DNA of 6,821 nucleotides. Source: Prevotellaceae bacterium. Its GTDB lineage: Bacteria > Bacteroidota > Bacteroidia > Bacteroidales > UBA932. The stretch is from the NCBI GenBank assembly GCA_031289895.1, contig JAITOP010000040.1, forward strand, positions 1 through 6,821, in the 5' to 3' direction. The position numbers and the translations under genes were made by a program. Shown here piece after piece: positions 1 to 5,441 of this stretch. Within the stretch, counting starts at the first letter, position 1. Each line of letters starts with the position of its first letter. The notes beneath the pieces were generated by a model. The model was not told the origin of the DNA. It searched no databases and saw nothing but the letters and a program-made list of their open reading frames with translations.

Positions 1-2
1 AA

Positions 3-248
3 CAAGCGATTTTTGCAAATAAAACCGATAATTTATTTGAGCCGAATACAGAATTAGTCGACAAACAAACAAATGATTATAAACAAGATAAGGCAAAAAT
101 AGAACCGACAGAAATTAAAACTGAAATTTTTGCGCAAAAAAATAACATTTTGCCCGAACCGGAAATTAAAAGCACCATACGCCGCGAAGTTGAACGTATA
201 ATTATTTGCTATTCAGATAAAACTTTTGAATTTTATTGCCCTCAATAA
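3..248 (+). CDS. C-terminal end of an unrecognised protein (5' partial)
   Basis: This frame is open from the left edge to a TAA at 246-248 and gives 81 residues. The other two forward frames close early, at bases 20-22 and 55-57. The first 55 or so residues are charged and polar, rich in K, E, N and T, and look like a flexible linker. The last 25 (IRREVERIIICYSDKTFEFY, then CPQ) alternate basic and hydrophobic residues and could form a helix followed by a strand. I do not recognise the family. No in-frame ATG is present, so the start lies outside the window. It converges on the next gene, with only 31 bases between the two stop codons and no clear terminator hairpin. That it is coding is likely from the open frame and balanced codons, but it is short. 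Confidence 0.55.
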   Translation, partial: QAIFANKTDNLFEPNTELVDKQTNDYKQDKAKIEPTEIKTEIFAQKNNILPEPEIKSTIRREVERIIICYSDKTFEFYCPQ

Positions 249-279
249 ACGCATTTTTTTTGAATAATATTGAAATAAA

Positions 280-855
280 TTACTCTGTATCCGATTCTTC
301 TTCAATATAATCAGGATAATTATCTTCATCATTAAGATAATAATTTTCGGCGGCATCCTTGTCATCATCTTCAGGTATAGGTCGGTAACTCAAAACAAAA
401 CTAAAAGCAATCAATGCCCAGCCACCAAATACAAGTCCTAAAACCATCCATCTAAATTGATGTTTTATATTATATCTGTTCATTTCGATGTTAAACCATA
501 TTAAAATAAGAATACGTATTGTAATATTAATCAATACCATAACAATTACAACATCCTGATAAGAAAAATTATTAGGAAAAGGAATTTCCACAAAAGAAAG
601 AACTACAACTATCAGTCCGACTACAAATGGTGCAAAGGCAAATCCTGTTAATTTTGGTTTTTTTTTCGATTTTTTTGCTTTCCGTTTTAACTCAACTACA
701 TTTTTGCTTTCCGGTTCAAAAAAAAGAAAATGCCTTTCCATAAGTATTTGTTCGGCAACTGATACAATCTCGTCAACATATTTAAGCCTATCTTCTCCTG
801 TAATTGCGATTAGTTCTTCATTTGTTTTTTGCTCTAAAATTTCTCTAATGTTCAT
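280..855 (-). CDS. Small three-helix membrane protein, function unknown
   Basis: A 191-residue protein. Residues 1-42 form a soluble amphipathic segment (ILEQKTNEELIAI, then VDEIVSVAEQILMERH). Similar short helical heads precede membrane helices in many uncharacterised Bacteroidota proteins. A strongly basic stretch follows at 57-68 (KRKAKKSKKKPK). Three likely membrane helices lie at about 71-90, 101-121 and 136-156, and the tail at 161-191 is very acidic (EDDDKD, EEESDTE). The basic stretch before the first helix suggests the N-terminus is cytoplasmic; with three helices the acidic tail would then be periplasmic. The ATG at 853-855 is preceded by A-rich sequence without a Shine-Dalgarno, normal for this phylum. 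A promoter candidate copied from, or to, the 1401-2240 gene lies about 70 bases upstream. I do not assign a function; no enzyme motif is visible. Confidence 0.8.
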   Translation of the reverse strand: MNIREILEQKTNEELIAITGEDRLKYVDEIVSVAEQILMERHFLFFEPESKNVVELKRKAKKSKKKPKLTGFAFAPFVVGLIVVVLSFVEIPFPNNFSYQDVVIVMVLINITIRILILIWFNIEMNRYNIKHQFRWMVLGLVFGGWALIAFSFVLSYRPIPEDDDKDAAENYYLNDEDNYPDYIEEESDTE

Positions 856-920
856 AGTTATCTTTTAAATACTGTTAAATTTTAATTTTATAATAATATT
901 CTTGTTATCAAAAAGAGATA

Positions 921-961
921 TTATTTACAAAGAAAATACTTTTTTCTGATATTGCAAAATT
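921..961 (-). repeat. 41-bp direct repeat, copy 1 (promoter-bearing)
   Basis: These 41 bases are identical to 2290-2330. After a 4-base difference (an extra AATT here) the match continues for six more bases (TCTATC at 966-971 and 2331-2336). Both copies have the same orientation and lie a short way upstream of a leftward gene: the copy's inner edge is 66 bases from the start here and 50 bases from it in the other copy. The genes downstream are not related. Confidence 0.9.
928..958 (-). promoter_or_regulatory. Bacteroidota-type promoter for the membrane protein gene
   Basis: Read on the minus strand, TTTG (958-955) is followed by a 19-base spacer and TTTCTTTG (935-928). This fits the Bacteroidota sigma consensus TTTG-N19-TAnnTTTG with one mismatch (A to T at the second position of the -7 box). 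Transcription would begin near 921, giving a leader of about 65 bases before the ATG at 855. The match is by motif and spacing only. Confidence 0.55.
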
Positions 962-997
962 AATTTCTATCGGCTAAATCTTTTTTTGAGGTGTTAT

Positions 998-1126
998 TTA
1001 TAGCCCACATTGCTGCAAATGTTTGCTGCCAAATTGCTGAAAGCAGATGTCGGCAAGCACAAAAACCTTATTTCCACCTAATTTTTCCAACAAAACAACC
1101 TCTGTAGCAACATTAACGTATATGTT
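998..1126 (-). other. 42-codon open fragment without a start codon
   Basis: On the minus strand a frame runs from just after a TAA at 1129-1127 to a TAA at 1000-998. It reads as plausible protein, including VATEVVLLEKLGGNKVFVLA and, near the end, FQQFGSKHLQQC. It has no ATG, is bounded by stops, and its upstream part overlaps the left arm of the palindromic element. The stretch 1003-1060 is GC-richer than its surroundings. It may be the remnant tail of a gene carried by the element, or a frame that is open by chance within a repeat family. I do not recognise the product. Confidence 0.2.
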
Positions 1127-1318
1127 TTAACCTCATTACTTCATTAAATTTAATAATGAATGATGAATAATGAATGATGAACAAACGACTAAATACCAAC
1201 GACCGAATACTAAATACCGTACAGAAATACAGATAAATGATGTAATGAGGTTGTGTGTGATAACTTTTTTTCTACTGAGGTTGTTTTGTCTATAAAATTA
1301 GGTATAAATGAGTTTTTT
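1061..1318. mobile_element. Palindromic MITE-like element with nested inverted repeats
   Basis: The outer arms are 1076-1107 and 1272-1303: 32 bases each, 27 pairing with no gaps. The pairing continues more loosely outward to about 1061 and 1318, ending in AAAAA against TTTTT. Inner arms 1129-1145 and 1236-1252 pair at 16 of 17 positions. Gaps of similar size (21 and 19 bases) separate inner from outer arms on each side, so the two halves look like inverted copies of one unit. Within each unit GAGGTT occurs twice, once in the inner and once in the outer arm. About 90 bases lie at the centre, with short repeats. There is no transposase gene. I could not identify a clear target-site duplication, so mobility is inferred from the architecture. 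Confidence 0.5.
1152..1181. repeat. 14-bp tandem repeat at the centre of the palindrome
   Basis: AATAATGAATGATG occurs twice back to back without a mismatch (1152-1165 and 1166-1179), followed by the first two bases of a third copy. Just to the right, ACTAAATACC occurs at 1188-1197 and again at 1209-1218, a 21-base period. Together these make the loop between the inner arms a low-complexity repeat cluster. Confidence 0.85.
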
Positions 1319-1400
1319 TAACATAAATATGAATTTTCAGAGGCGAATATTGAGTATTGCTAATTATTTTTCATTGTGCCTAAAAAAAAGTTTTGATGGT

Positions 1401-2240
1401 TTACTTATATTTTTCAAAAATTTTGCCATTCCATTTATACAAATAAGGTGATATATTATATGTCCCTTCTTTATATGATTTTTCTGCTAACTCTTTGATT
1501 TTTTGTACTTCTTCAATATTTGTACTTCCTGTAATAAGCAAAACATCTCTGTTGGGTATTGCAATTACAAAATCGCCTTTAACATCAAAATTTTCTTTTG
1601 TCCACATATTTTGGAAAAGAATTAAACTTGCCTCATAATTTCCACCTGCAATTATACCAAAATTACCGTTTTCTCCAATGCTTTGAATATCAGGTAAAAG
1701 TCTTTTTAAATTCGATATAGAAAATGCAAGCAATGTATCTGTATTAATACCTAATTGTTGAAAATGATCCTTATCAAAATAAGATATACCGTATTCAGTA
1801 TCTTCACAATATACAATTATTAATTGGTCATTATATTTTTCATAGACAATATTAGATTCCTGTTGTTCTGTTAATTGGTTCACCTTATCTAAATAATCCT
1901 TTGATTTTATTACCGGTACAATACGTTCGACCTTAATATTTTTCTTATCTAAATATAATTCAGAAGAAGCATTAATGTGGTTTGTAATAATTGCATTAAT
2001 CGAACTTGTTTGTAATTTATATTCTTGATAAGCATTATCAAGAATATGCTTAAATTCTTTCTCATCAAAAGAAGAAGTGATTGTTAAATCCGAAATAATT
2101 TTAAAATCCACTTCTGGTAATCGCAGTTTCAATGAATCAAAATAAATTAGGGTAAATTCCGTTTTGGTTAGAATTTTTGTTTTTGAAGTACAACAATTTA
2201 AGGTCATTAAGACCAGCAAAATTTTAAACAAATGTTTCAT
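1401..2240 (-). CDS. DUF1444 (YtpQ/UPF0354-like) lipoprotein
   Basis: A 279-residue protein starting at MKHLFKILLVLMTLNCCTSK, a lipoprotein signal peptide with the lipidated cysteine at 16 or 17. No acidic residues follow the cysteine, so a periplasmic-facing anchor is more likely than surface export. The body resembles DUF1444 proteins such as Bacillus YtpQ: a VPVIKSKDYL segment (about 108-117), a strand pair around YCEDTEYGISYF (144-155), GGNYEASLIL (199-208) and the signature GDFVIAIPNRDVLLITGS (222-239). The family's biochemical role is not known to me. The frame stays open upstream to an ATG at 2400-2402. I reject that start because the extra 54 codons would run through the promoter repeat at 2290-2330 and bury the signal peptide. 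The gene stands alone and is AT-richer than the pyrD operon. Confidence 0.75.
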   Translation of the reverse strand: MKHLFKILLVLMTLNCCTSKTKILTKTEFTLIYFDSLKLRLPEVDFKIISDLTITSSFDEKEFKHILDNAYQEYKLQTSSINAIITNHINASSELYLDKKNIKVERIVPVIKSKDYLDKVNQLTEQQESNIVYEKYNDQLIIVYCEDTEYGISYFDKDHFQQLGINTDTLLAFSISNLKRLLPDIQSIGENGNFGIIAGGNYEASLILFQNMWTKENFDVKGDFVIAIPNRDVLLITGSTNIEEVQKIKELAEKSYKEGTYNISPYLYKWNGKIFEKYK

Positions 2241-2289
2241 AATTATCATTATTTTAGTATTAATATTTGCACATATTAATTTATAAATT

Positions 2290-2330
2290 TTATTTACAAA
2301 GAAAATACTTTTTTCTGATATTGCAAAATT
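2290..2330 (-). repeat. 41-bp direct repeat, copy 2 (promoter-bearing)
   Basis: Identical over 41 bases to 921-961 and in the same orientation. It lies 50 bases upstream of the lipoprotein start chosen here. Its presence supports the shorter gene model, because it would otherwise fall inside coding sequence. Sequence to the right of about 2337 no longer resembles the flank of copy 1. Confidence 0.9.
2297..2327 (-). promoter_or_regulatory. Bacteroidota-type promoter for the lipoprotein gene
   Basis: Minus strand: TTTG (2327-2324), a 19-base spacer, then TTTCTTTG (2304-2297). This is the same box pair as at 928-958. Transcription would begin near 2290, with a leader of about 50 bases to the ATG at 2240. 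Being conserved at two independent loci strengthens the promoter reading. Confidence 0.55.
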
Positions 2331-2436
2331 TCTATCATAACCGCCGATAAATTTAACAATAACAGATAATAACAAAATAAAATCAATAAATTGAGCAAAC
2401 ATTTATGCGGAATAATAAAATTACAAACTTTTTGAC

Positions 2437-2444
2437 TAATTTTG
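2437..2444 (+). promoter_or_regulatory. -7 box candidate for the pyrD operon
   Basis: TAATTTTG matches the Bacteroidota -7 consensus TAnnTTTG exactly and sits 22 bases before the pyrD ATG, giving a short leader. No good TTTG -33 box lies 19 bases upstream, so the assignment is weak. It would be divergent from the lipoprotein promoter. Confidence 0.35.
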
Positions 2445-2466
2445 CATTATAAATAAAAATTGTATT

Positions 2467-3528
2467 ATGTATAAATTATTGCGTTTTATATTGTTTATGT
2501 TTAATCCCGAAAGGATTCATAATCTTACTGTTAGTCTGCTGAAAATAACAAAATATATTCCTTTTTGTAACTATCTGTTGCGATTGATTTATGTAGTAAA
2601 ATCGCCAAAACTCGAACGTAAAGTTATTGGACTTAACTTCAAAAATCCTGTGGGCATTGCTGCCGGATTCGACAAAAATGCCGAAGTTTACAACGAATTA
2701 TCCGATTTGGGTTTTGGATTTATAGAAATAGGAACGGTTACGCGAAATGCTCAAAAGGGAAATGTTAAACCGCGATTATTCAGGCTTTTACGTGATAAAG
2801 CAATTGTCAATCGTATGGGATTTAATAACAACGGAGTTGACAATGCCGTTGAAAATCTGCGAAAAAAACGCAGACGCAACTTAATTATCGGCGGAAATAT
2901 CGGCAAAAATACAGATATTGACAACGAAAACGCGCCAATCGAATACGAAAAAACAATATCCAAACTATATAATTATGTCGATTATTTTGTGATAAACATA
3001 AGTTGCCCGAATATCAGCGATTTACAAAATCTGCAAACAAGCGAACATCTTACAAAATTGCTTACTCAACTCACCGAATTTCGCAGATACAGAGATACTT
3101 ATAAACCAATGCTGATAAAAATATCTCCAGATTTAAGTTTTGAACAAATTGATGAAATACTTGATATTATCCGCACCATAGGCATGGATGGCGTAGTAGC
3201 AACAAATACAACAACATCCCGCGATAATCTTAAAACTTCTAAAAAAGAAGTGCAGCGCGCAGGCAATGGCGGTTTAAGCGGCGAACCACTCACAAAACGC
3301 TCATTAGAAATCATTTCGTATATAAACAAAAAAACCGATGGCGATTTGCCGATTATAGGCGTAGGCGGAATTATGACCGAAGATGACGTTATAAATATGC
3401 TCGCTGCAGGCGCACGATTAGTGCAAATTTACACAGGTTTTATTTACAATGGATATAATTTTGCTAAACGCATAAATAAAAGGATTTTAACGCAAACACA
3501 AACAAATAAACACGGCGAAATTATTTAG
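2467..3528 (+). CDS. pyrD: Dihydroorotate dehydrogenase, class 2 architecture
   Basis: A 353-residue protein that oxidises dihydroorotate to orotate, the fourth step of pyrimidine synthesis. Class 2 enzymes pass electrons to quinone at the inner face of the membrane. Residues 1-43 are the hydrophobic N-terminal extension typical of class 2 (FNPERIHNLTVSLL). The FMN barrel follows: GIAAGFDKNAEVYNEL (63-78), EIGTVT (87-92), NRMGFNNNG (115-123), NIGKN (144-148), NISCPN (177-182), KISPD (218-222), NTTTSR (247-252), GLSGEPL (269-275), GVGGI (298-302) and the C-terminal phosphate-binding region QIYTGFIYNG (320-329). Residue 180 is Cys. Class 2 enzymes usually have Ser there (Ser175 in E. coli), while class 1 enzymes have Cys, so the active site looks mixed. 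The start is set by the N-terminal motif and A-rich upstream sequence. Two transporter genes follow closely and are probably co-transcribed. Confidence 0.95.
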   Translation: MYKLLRFILFMFNPERIHNLTVSLLKITKYIPFCNYLLRLIYVVKSPKLERKVIGLNFKNPVGIAAGFDKNAEVYNELSDLGFGFIEIGTVTRNAQKGNVKPRLFRLLRDKAIVNRMGFNNNGVDNAVENLRKKRRRNLIIGGNIGKNTDIDNENAPIEYEKTISKLYNYVDYFVINISCPNISDLQNLQTSEHLTKLLTQLTEFRRYRDTYKPMLIKISPDLSFEQIDEILDIIRTIGMDGVVATNTTTSRDNLKTSKKEVQRAGNGGLSGEPLTKRSLEIISYINKKTDGDLPIIGVGGIMTEDDVINMLAAGARLVQIYTGFIYNGYNFAKRINKRILTQTQTNKHGEII

Positions 3529-3542
3529 AAAATTCGATTTTG

Positions 3543-4085
3543 ATGAAAAAATATTTTGAATTATTTATATCATTTTTTAAAATAGGAATGTTTACGCTCG
3601 GCGGCGGATATGTTATGATTCCGTTGATTGAAAAAGAGGTAGTTAACAAACGAAAATGGATAAACAACGATGAATTTACCGAAATGCTTACGCTTGCACA
3701 ATCGGCGCCGGGTGCTATTGCTATTAATACAGCCGTTTTTGTGGGATACAAAATACAAGGCACAAAAGGTATGCTTGCCACTGTGCTGGGAACTGTAATA
3801 CCTTCGTTTACAATTATTTTGCTTGTCGCGATATTTTTTGCTGAATTGGGAAACAACGAAACGGTAGAGCGTATTTTTTGCGGAATACGTCCGGCAGTAG
3901 TGGCGTTAATTGCTGTGCCTGTGGTGAATATGTTGAAAAACAAAGGTTTCAAAATAAGTGTAATTATTATTACTGTCGCGTCGGCAATTGCAGTTTGGCT
4001 TTTAGGAATTTCGCCTGTGATTGTGATAGTGATTGCAGGCTTAGGCTCAATTATGTATAATACTTTTATTTCAAAACAATGTTAA
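3543..4085 (+). CDS. Short-chain CHR-family (chromate-type) transporter, first subunit
   Basis: A 180-residue single-domain member of the CHR (ChrA) family. Visible signatures are FFKIGMFTLGGGYVM (11-25), the re-entrant AQSAPGAIAIN motif (52-62) and about five hydrophobic segments (roughly 8-28, 77-101, 114-131, 138-156 and 156-174). Full ChrA proteins of about 400 residues are two such domains fused; here the domains are separate genes, and two half-proteins are expected to work together. Known members export chromate, but many short-chain members sit in bacteria with no chromate exposure, so the true substrate is open. I chose the ATG at 3543; a TTG directly before it (3540) also keeps the frame open but is less likely. 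The gene starts 14 bases after the pyrD stop and overlaps the next gene by 7 bases. Confidence 0.88.
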   Translation: MKKYFELFISFFKIGMFTLGGGYVMIPLIEKEVVNKRKWINNDEFTEMLTLAQSAPGAIAINTAVFVGYKIQGTKGMLATVLGTVIPSFTIILLVAIFFAELGNNETVERIFCGIRPAVVALIAVPVVNMLKNKGFKISVIIITVASAIAVWLLGISPVIVIVIAGLGSIMYNTFISKQC

Positions 4086-4612
4086 GTCTTTTAATTCAGT
4101 TGTTTATAACATTTTTCAAAATCGGATTATTCGGTTTTGGCGGCGGTTATGCTATGCTGTCGATGATTCAATACGAAGTTGTTGATAATCATCAATGGCT
4201 TAGTATAAAAGAATTTACAGATATTGTTGCCATTTCGCAATCAACTCCGGGACCTATTGCAATAAACAGCGCAACTTACGTTGGATACACAGCCACAGGC
4301 GGAAATATTTTAGGTTCGGCAGTTGCAACATTCGCCGTTTGCCTGCCTTCGATAATTATTATGCTGATTGTGTGCCGATTCTTTCTTAATTTCAGAAAAA
4401 ACAAATACCTTTCTGCCGCACTCAAAGGAATGACACCCGCAGCCATCGGACTAATTGCCGCCGCAGCCTTAATGCTTATGAATAATAACAATTTCGCTGA
4501 TTATAAAAGTGTTATAATTTGTGTAATATCATTTCTACTTGCCTACGTTTTTAAAATAGGAATAATAAAAATAATAATACTTGCAGGGGTTTTTGGGTAT
4601 TTTTTGTTTTAA
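4079..4612 (+). CDS. Short-chain CHR-family (chromate-type) transporter, second subunit
   Basis: A 177-residue paralogue of the preceding gene product. The same signatures occur at nearly the same positions: FFKIGLFGFGGGYAM (12-26) and SQSTPGPIAIN (53-63), with hydrophobic segments at about 8-30, 78-100, 118-136, 143-158 and 160-177. The ATG overlaps the end of the first gene (ATGTTAA: start of this one, stop of the other), implying translational coupling and a fixed subunit ratio. The pair fits the known two-gene short-chain CHR arrangement, in which the halves assemble as a heteromer with opposite membrane orientation. Sitting behind pyrD may reflect shared transcription only; no functional link between pyrimidine synthesis and this transport is established. 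It converges on the restriction operon, with 54 AT-rich bases between the two stop codons. Confidence 0.88.
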   Translation: MLSLLIQLFITFFKIGLFGFGGGYAMLSMIQYEVVDNHQWLSIKEFTDIVAISQSTPGPIAINSATYVGYTATGGNILGSAVATFAVCLPSIIIMLIVCRFFLNFRKNKYLSAALKGMTPAAIGLIAAAALMLMNNNNFADYKSVIICVISFLLAYVFKIGIIKIIILAGVFGYFLF

Positions 4613-4666
4613 ATTGATGTTAAAAGTGGTATTTTTAAATATTTATTTGAAAATATAAACATATTA

Positions 4667-5440
4667 TTATCTAATAAAGATTCCATTTGCAATTATACTA
4701 TCAATTAATATCTGTATTTCAAGTGGTTTATTCCGATTTCTATGTATCATTCTGTGGCAATTAGAACATACGGGTATTAAATTAGTTACTGCTTGTGAAA
4801 GAGTATTTTCTAAATCGTCATCTTCATATTTAAAAATTGGCTTTGTATGGTGTATTTCTATAAATCCTTTTCCGATTTGTTCCCCATAAAAATCTTGAAA
4901 ATTAAAATTACAACAATTGCAACTAATTTTTCCATTATCAGTAAAATAATCAATAGCAAAGTCTCTTAATTTTTTTGAACGTTCATAAACAGCTATTTCT
5001 GTTACTCTTTTTAGTCCTTCTAAAATGATAACATTTTCATCAAAAGAATGAATTATTCTATTTTCTGTTTCAATTTTTTTGAGATTATCTTTTATGTCGT
5101 TGTATTCAAAATCATTTGTGAGCAAATACTCTAATTCTAATTTGTGTTCAGATAGGTAATGTTTGCCTTTGTTTGTTATAAACAACGGACTTCCGGCTTT
5201 AGCATCTCTTTTAATGTACCCATTTTTTACAAATGGTCGTTTACTTGCTGTTAAATTTCTCACAATTTGTGAAAAATAATCATCATTTCGATTCGTAATA
5301 ATTTCCAAATCTTCGCCCGATGGTTCTAAAATATCCCTAAGTAATTGCGATAATTCAGTTGTATTAATCTTACCATTTTTAATACTGATAAGATATAATG
5401 CTGGTAGCCTCAAATCTTTTTCGTATATTCTTTCGTTCAT
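4667..5440 (-). CDS. HNH restriction endonuclease (type II R-M)
   Basis: A 257-residue protein. The C-terminal part is a zinc-containing HNH nuclease: a C-x2-C pair (C174, C177), the catalytic strand FIEIHHTKP (193-201, H197/H198), N220 and the second cysteine pair within LIPVCSNCHRMIH (221-233; C225, C228, H229). This type of domain cuts double-stranded DNA with a divalent metal. Residues 10-100 (LPALYLISI, a segment around 50-65, then SPLFITNKGKHYL) look like a winged-helix DNA-binding unit, as seen in several restriction nucleases, with a helical linker at 100-150. The start codon is one base after the methyltransferase stop (TAG T ATG), so its translation probably depends on that of the methyltransferase. 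Pairing with a DNA adenine methyltransferase makes a restriction role far more likely than a homing one. The recognition sequence cannot be read from the protein. Confidence 0.87.
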   Translation of the reverse strand: MNERIYEKDLRLPALYLISIKNGKINTTELSQLLRDILEPSGEDLEIITNRNDDYFSQIVRNLTASKRPFVKNGYIKRDAKAGSPLFITNKGKHYLSEHKLELEYLLTNDFEYNDIKDNLKKIETENRIIHSFDENVIILEGLKRVTEIAVYERSKKLRDFAIDYFTDNGKISCNCCNFNFQDFYGEQIGKGFIEIHHTKPIFKYEDDDLENTLSQAVTNLIPVCSNCHRMIHRNRNKPLEIQILIDSIIANGIFIR

Positions 5441-5441
5441 A

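Larger units (their letters stand above)
856..1400. other. Intergenic region with promoter, fragment and palindromic element
   Basis: This 545-base gap between two leftward genes has no credible complete gene. From left to right it holds the leader and promoter of the membrane protein gene (to about 961), a locally GC-richer stretch (about 1003-1060) inside a short open fragment, a palindromic element (about 1061-1318) and an AT-rich tail running to the stop codon of the lipoprotein gene. I saw no convincing terminator for that gene in 1319-1400. Confidence 0.7.

Noticed and set aside
1011..1060. Small RNA or tRNA in the GC-richer stretch
   Set aside because: There is no cloverleaf or T-loop sequence. 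The repeated GCTG/GCAG words form only short stems.
1152..1218. CRISPR array
   Set aside because: The repeats are 10-14 bp, lack unique spacers of constant length, and no cas gene is present.
2241..2402. Upstream 54-codon extension of the lipoprotein frame
   Set aside because: It contains the promoter repeat and would place the clear lipoprotein signal peptide in the middle of the protein.
2751..3329. Minus-strand open frames inside pyrD (2751-2963 and 3099-3329)
   Set aside because: They lie wholly within a well-conserved gene and encode no recognisable motif, so they are antisense shadows.
3540..3542. TTG as start of the first transporter gene
   Set aside because: An ATG follows immediately and gives a normal N-terminus (MKKYFELF).
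3521..4491. Open frames overlapping the transporter genes (3521-3952 -, 3570-3758 -, 3878-4060 +, 4276-4491 -)
   Set aside because: All overlap the two CHR genes, whose family motifs are unmistakable. The alternative products look like translations of membrane-protein DNA in a wrong frame.
4613..4666. Bidirectional terminator between the convergent operons
   Set aside because: Only a short A/T stem (TATTTT at 4630-4635 with AAAATA at 4650-4655) with a large loop is visible, too weak to call.
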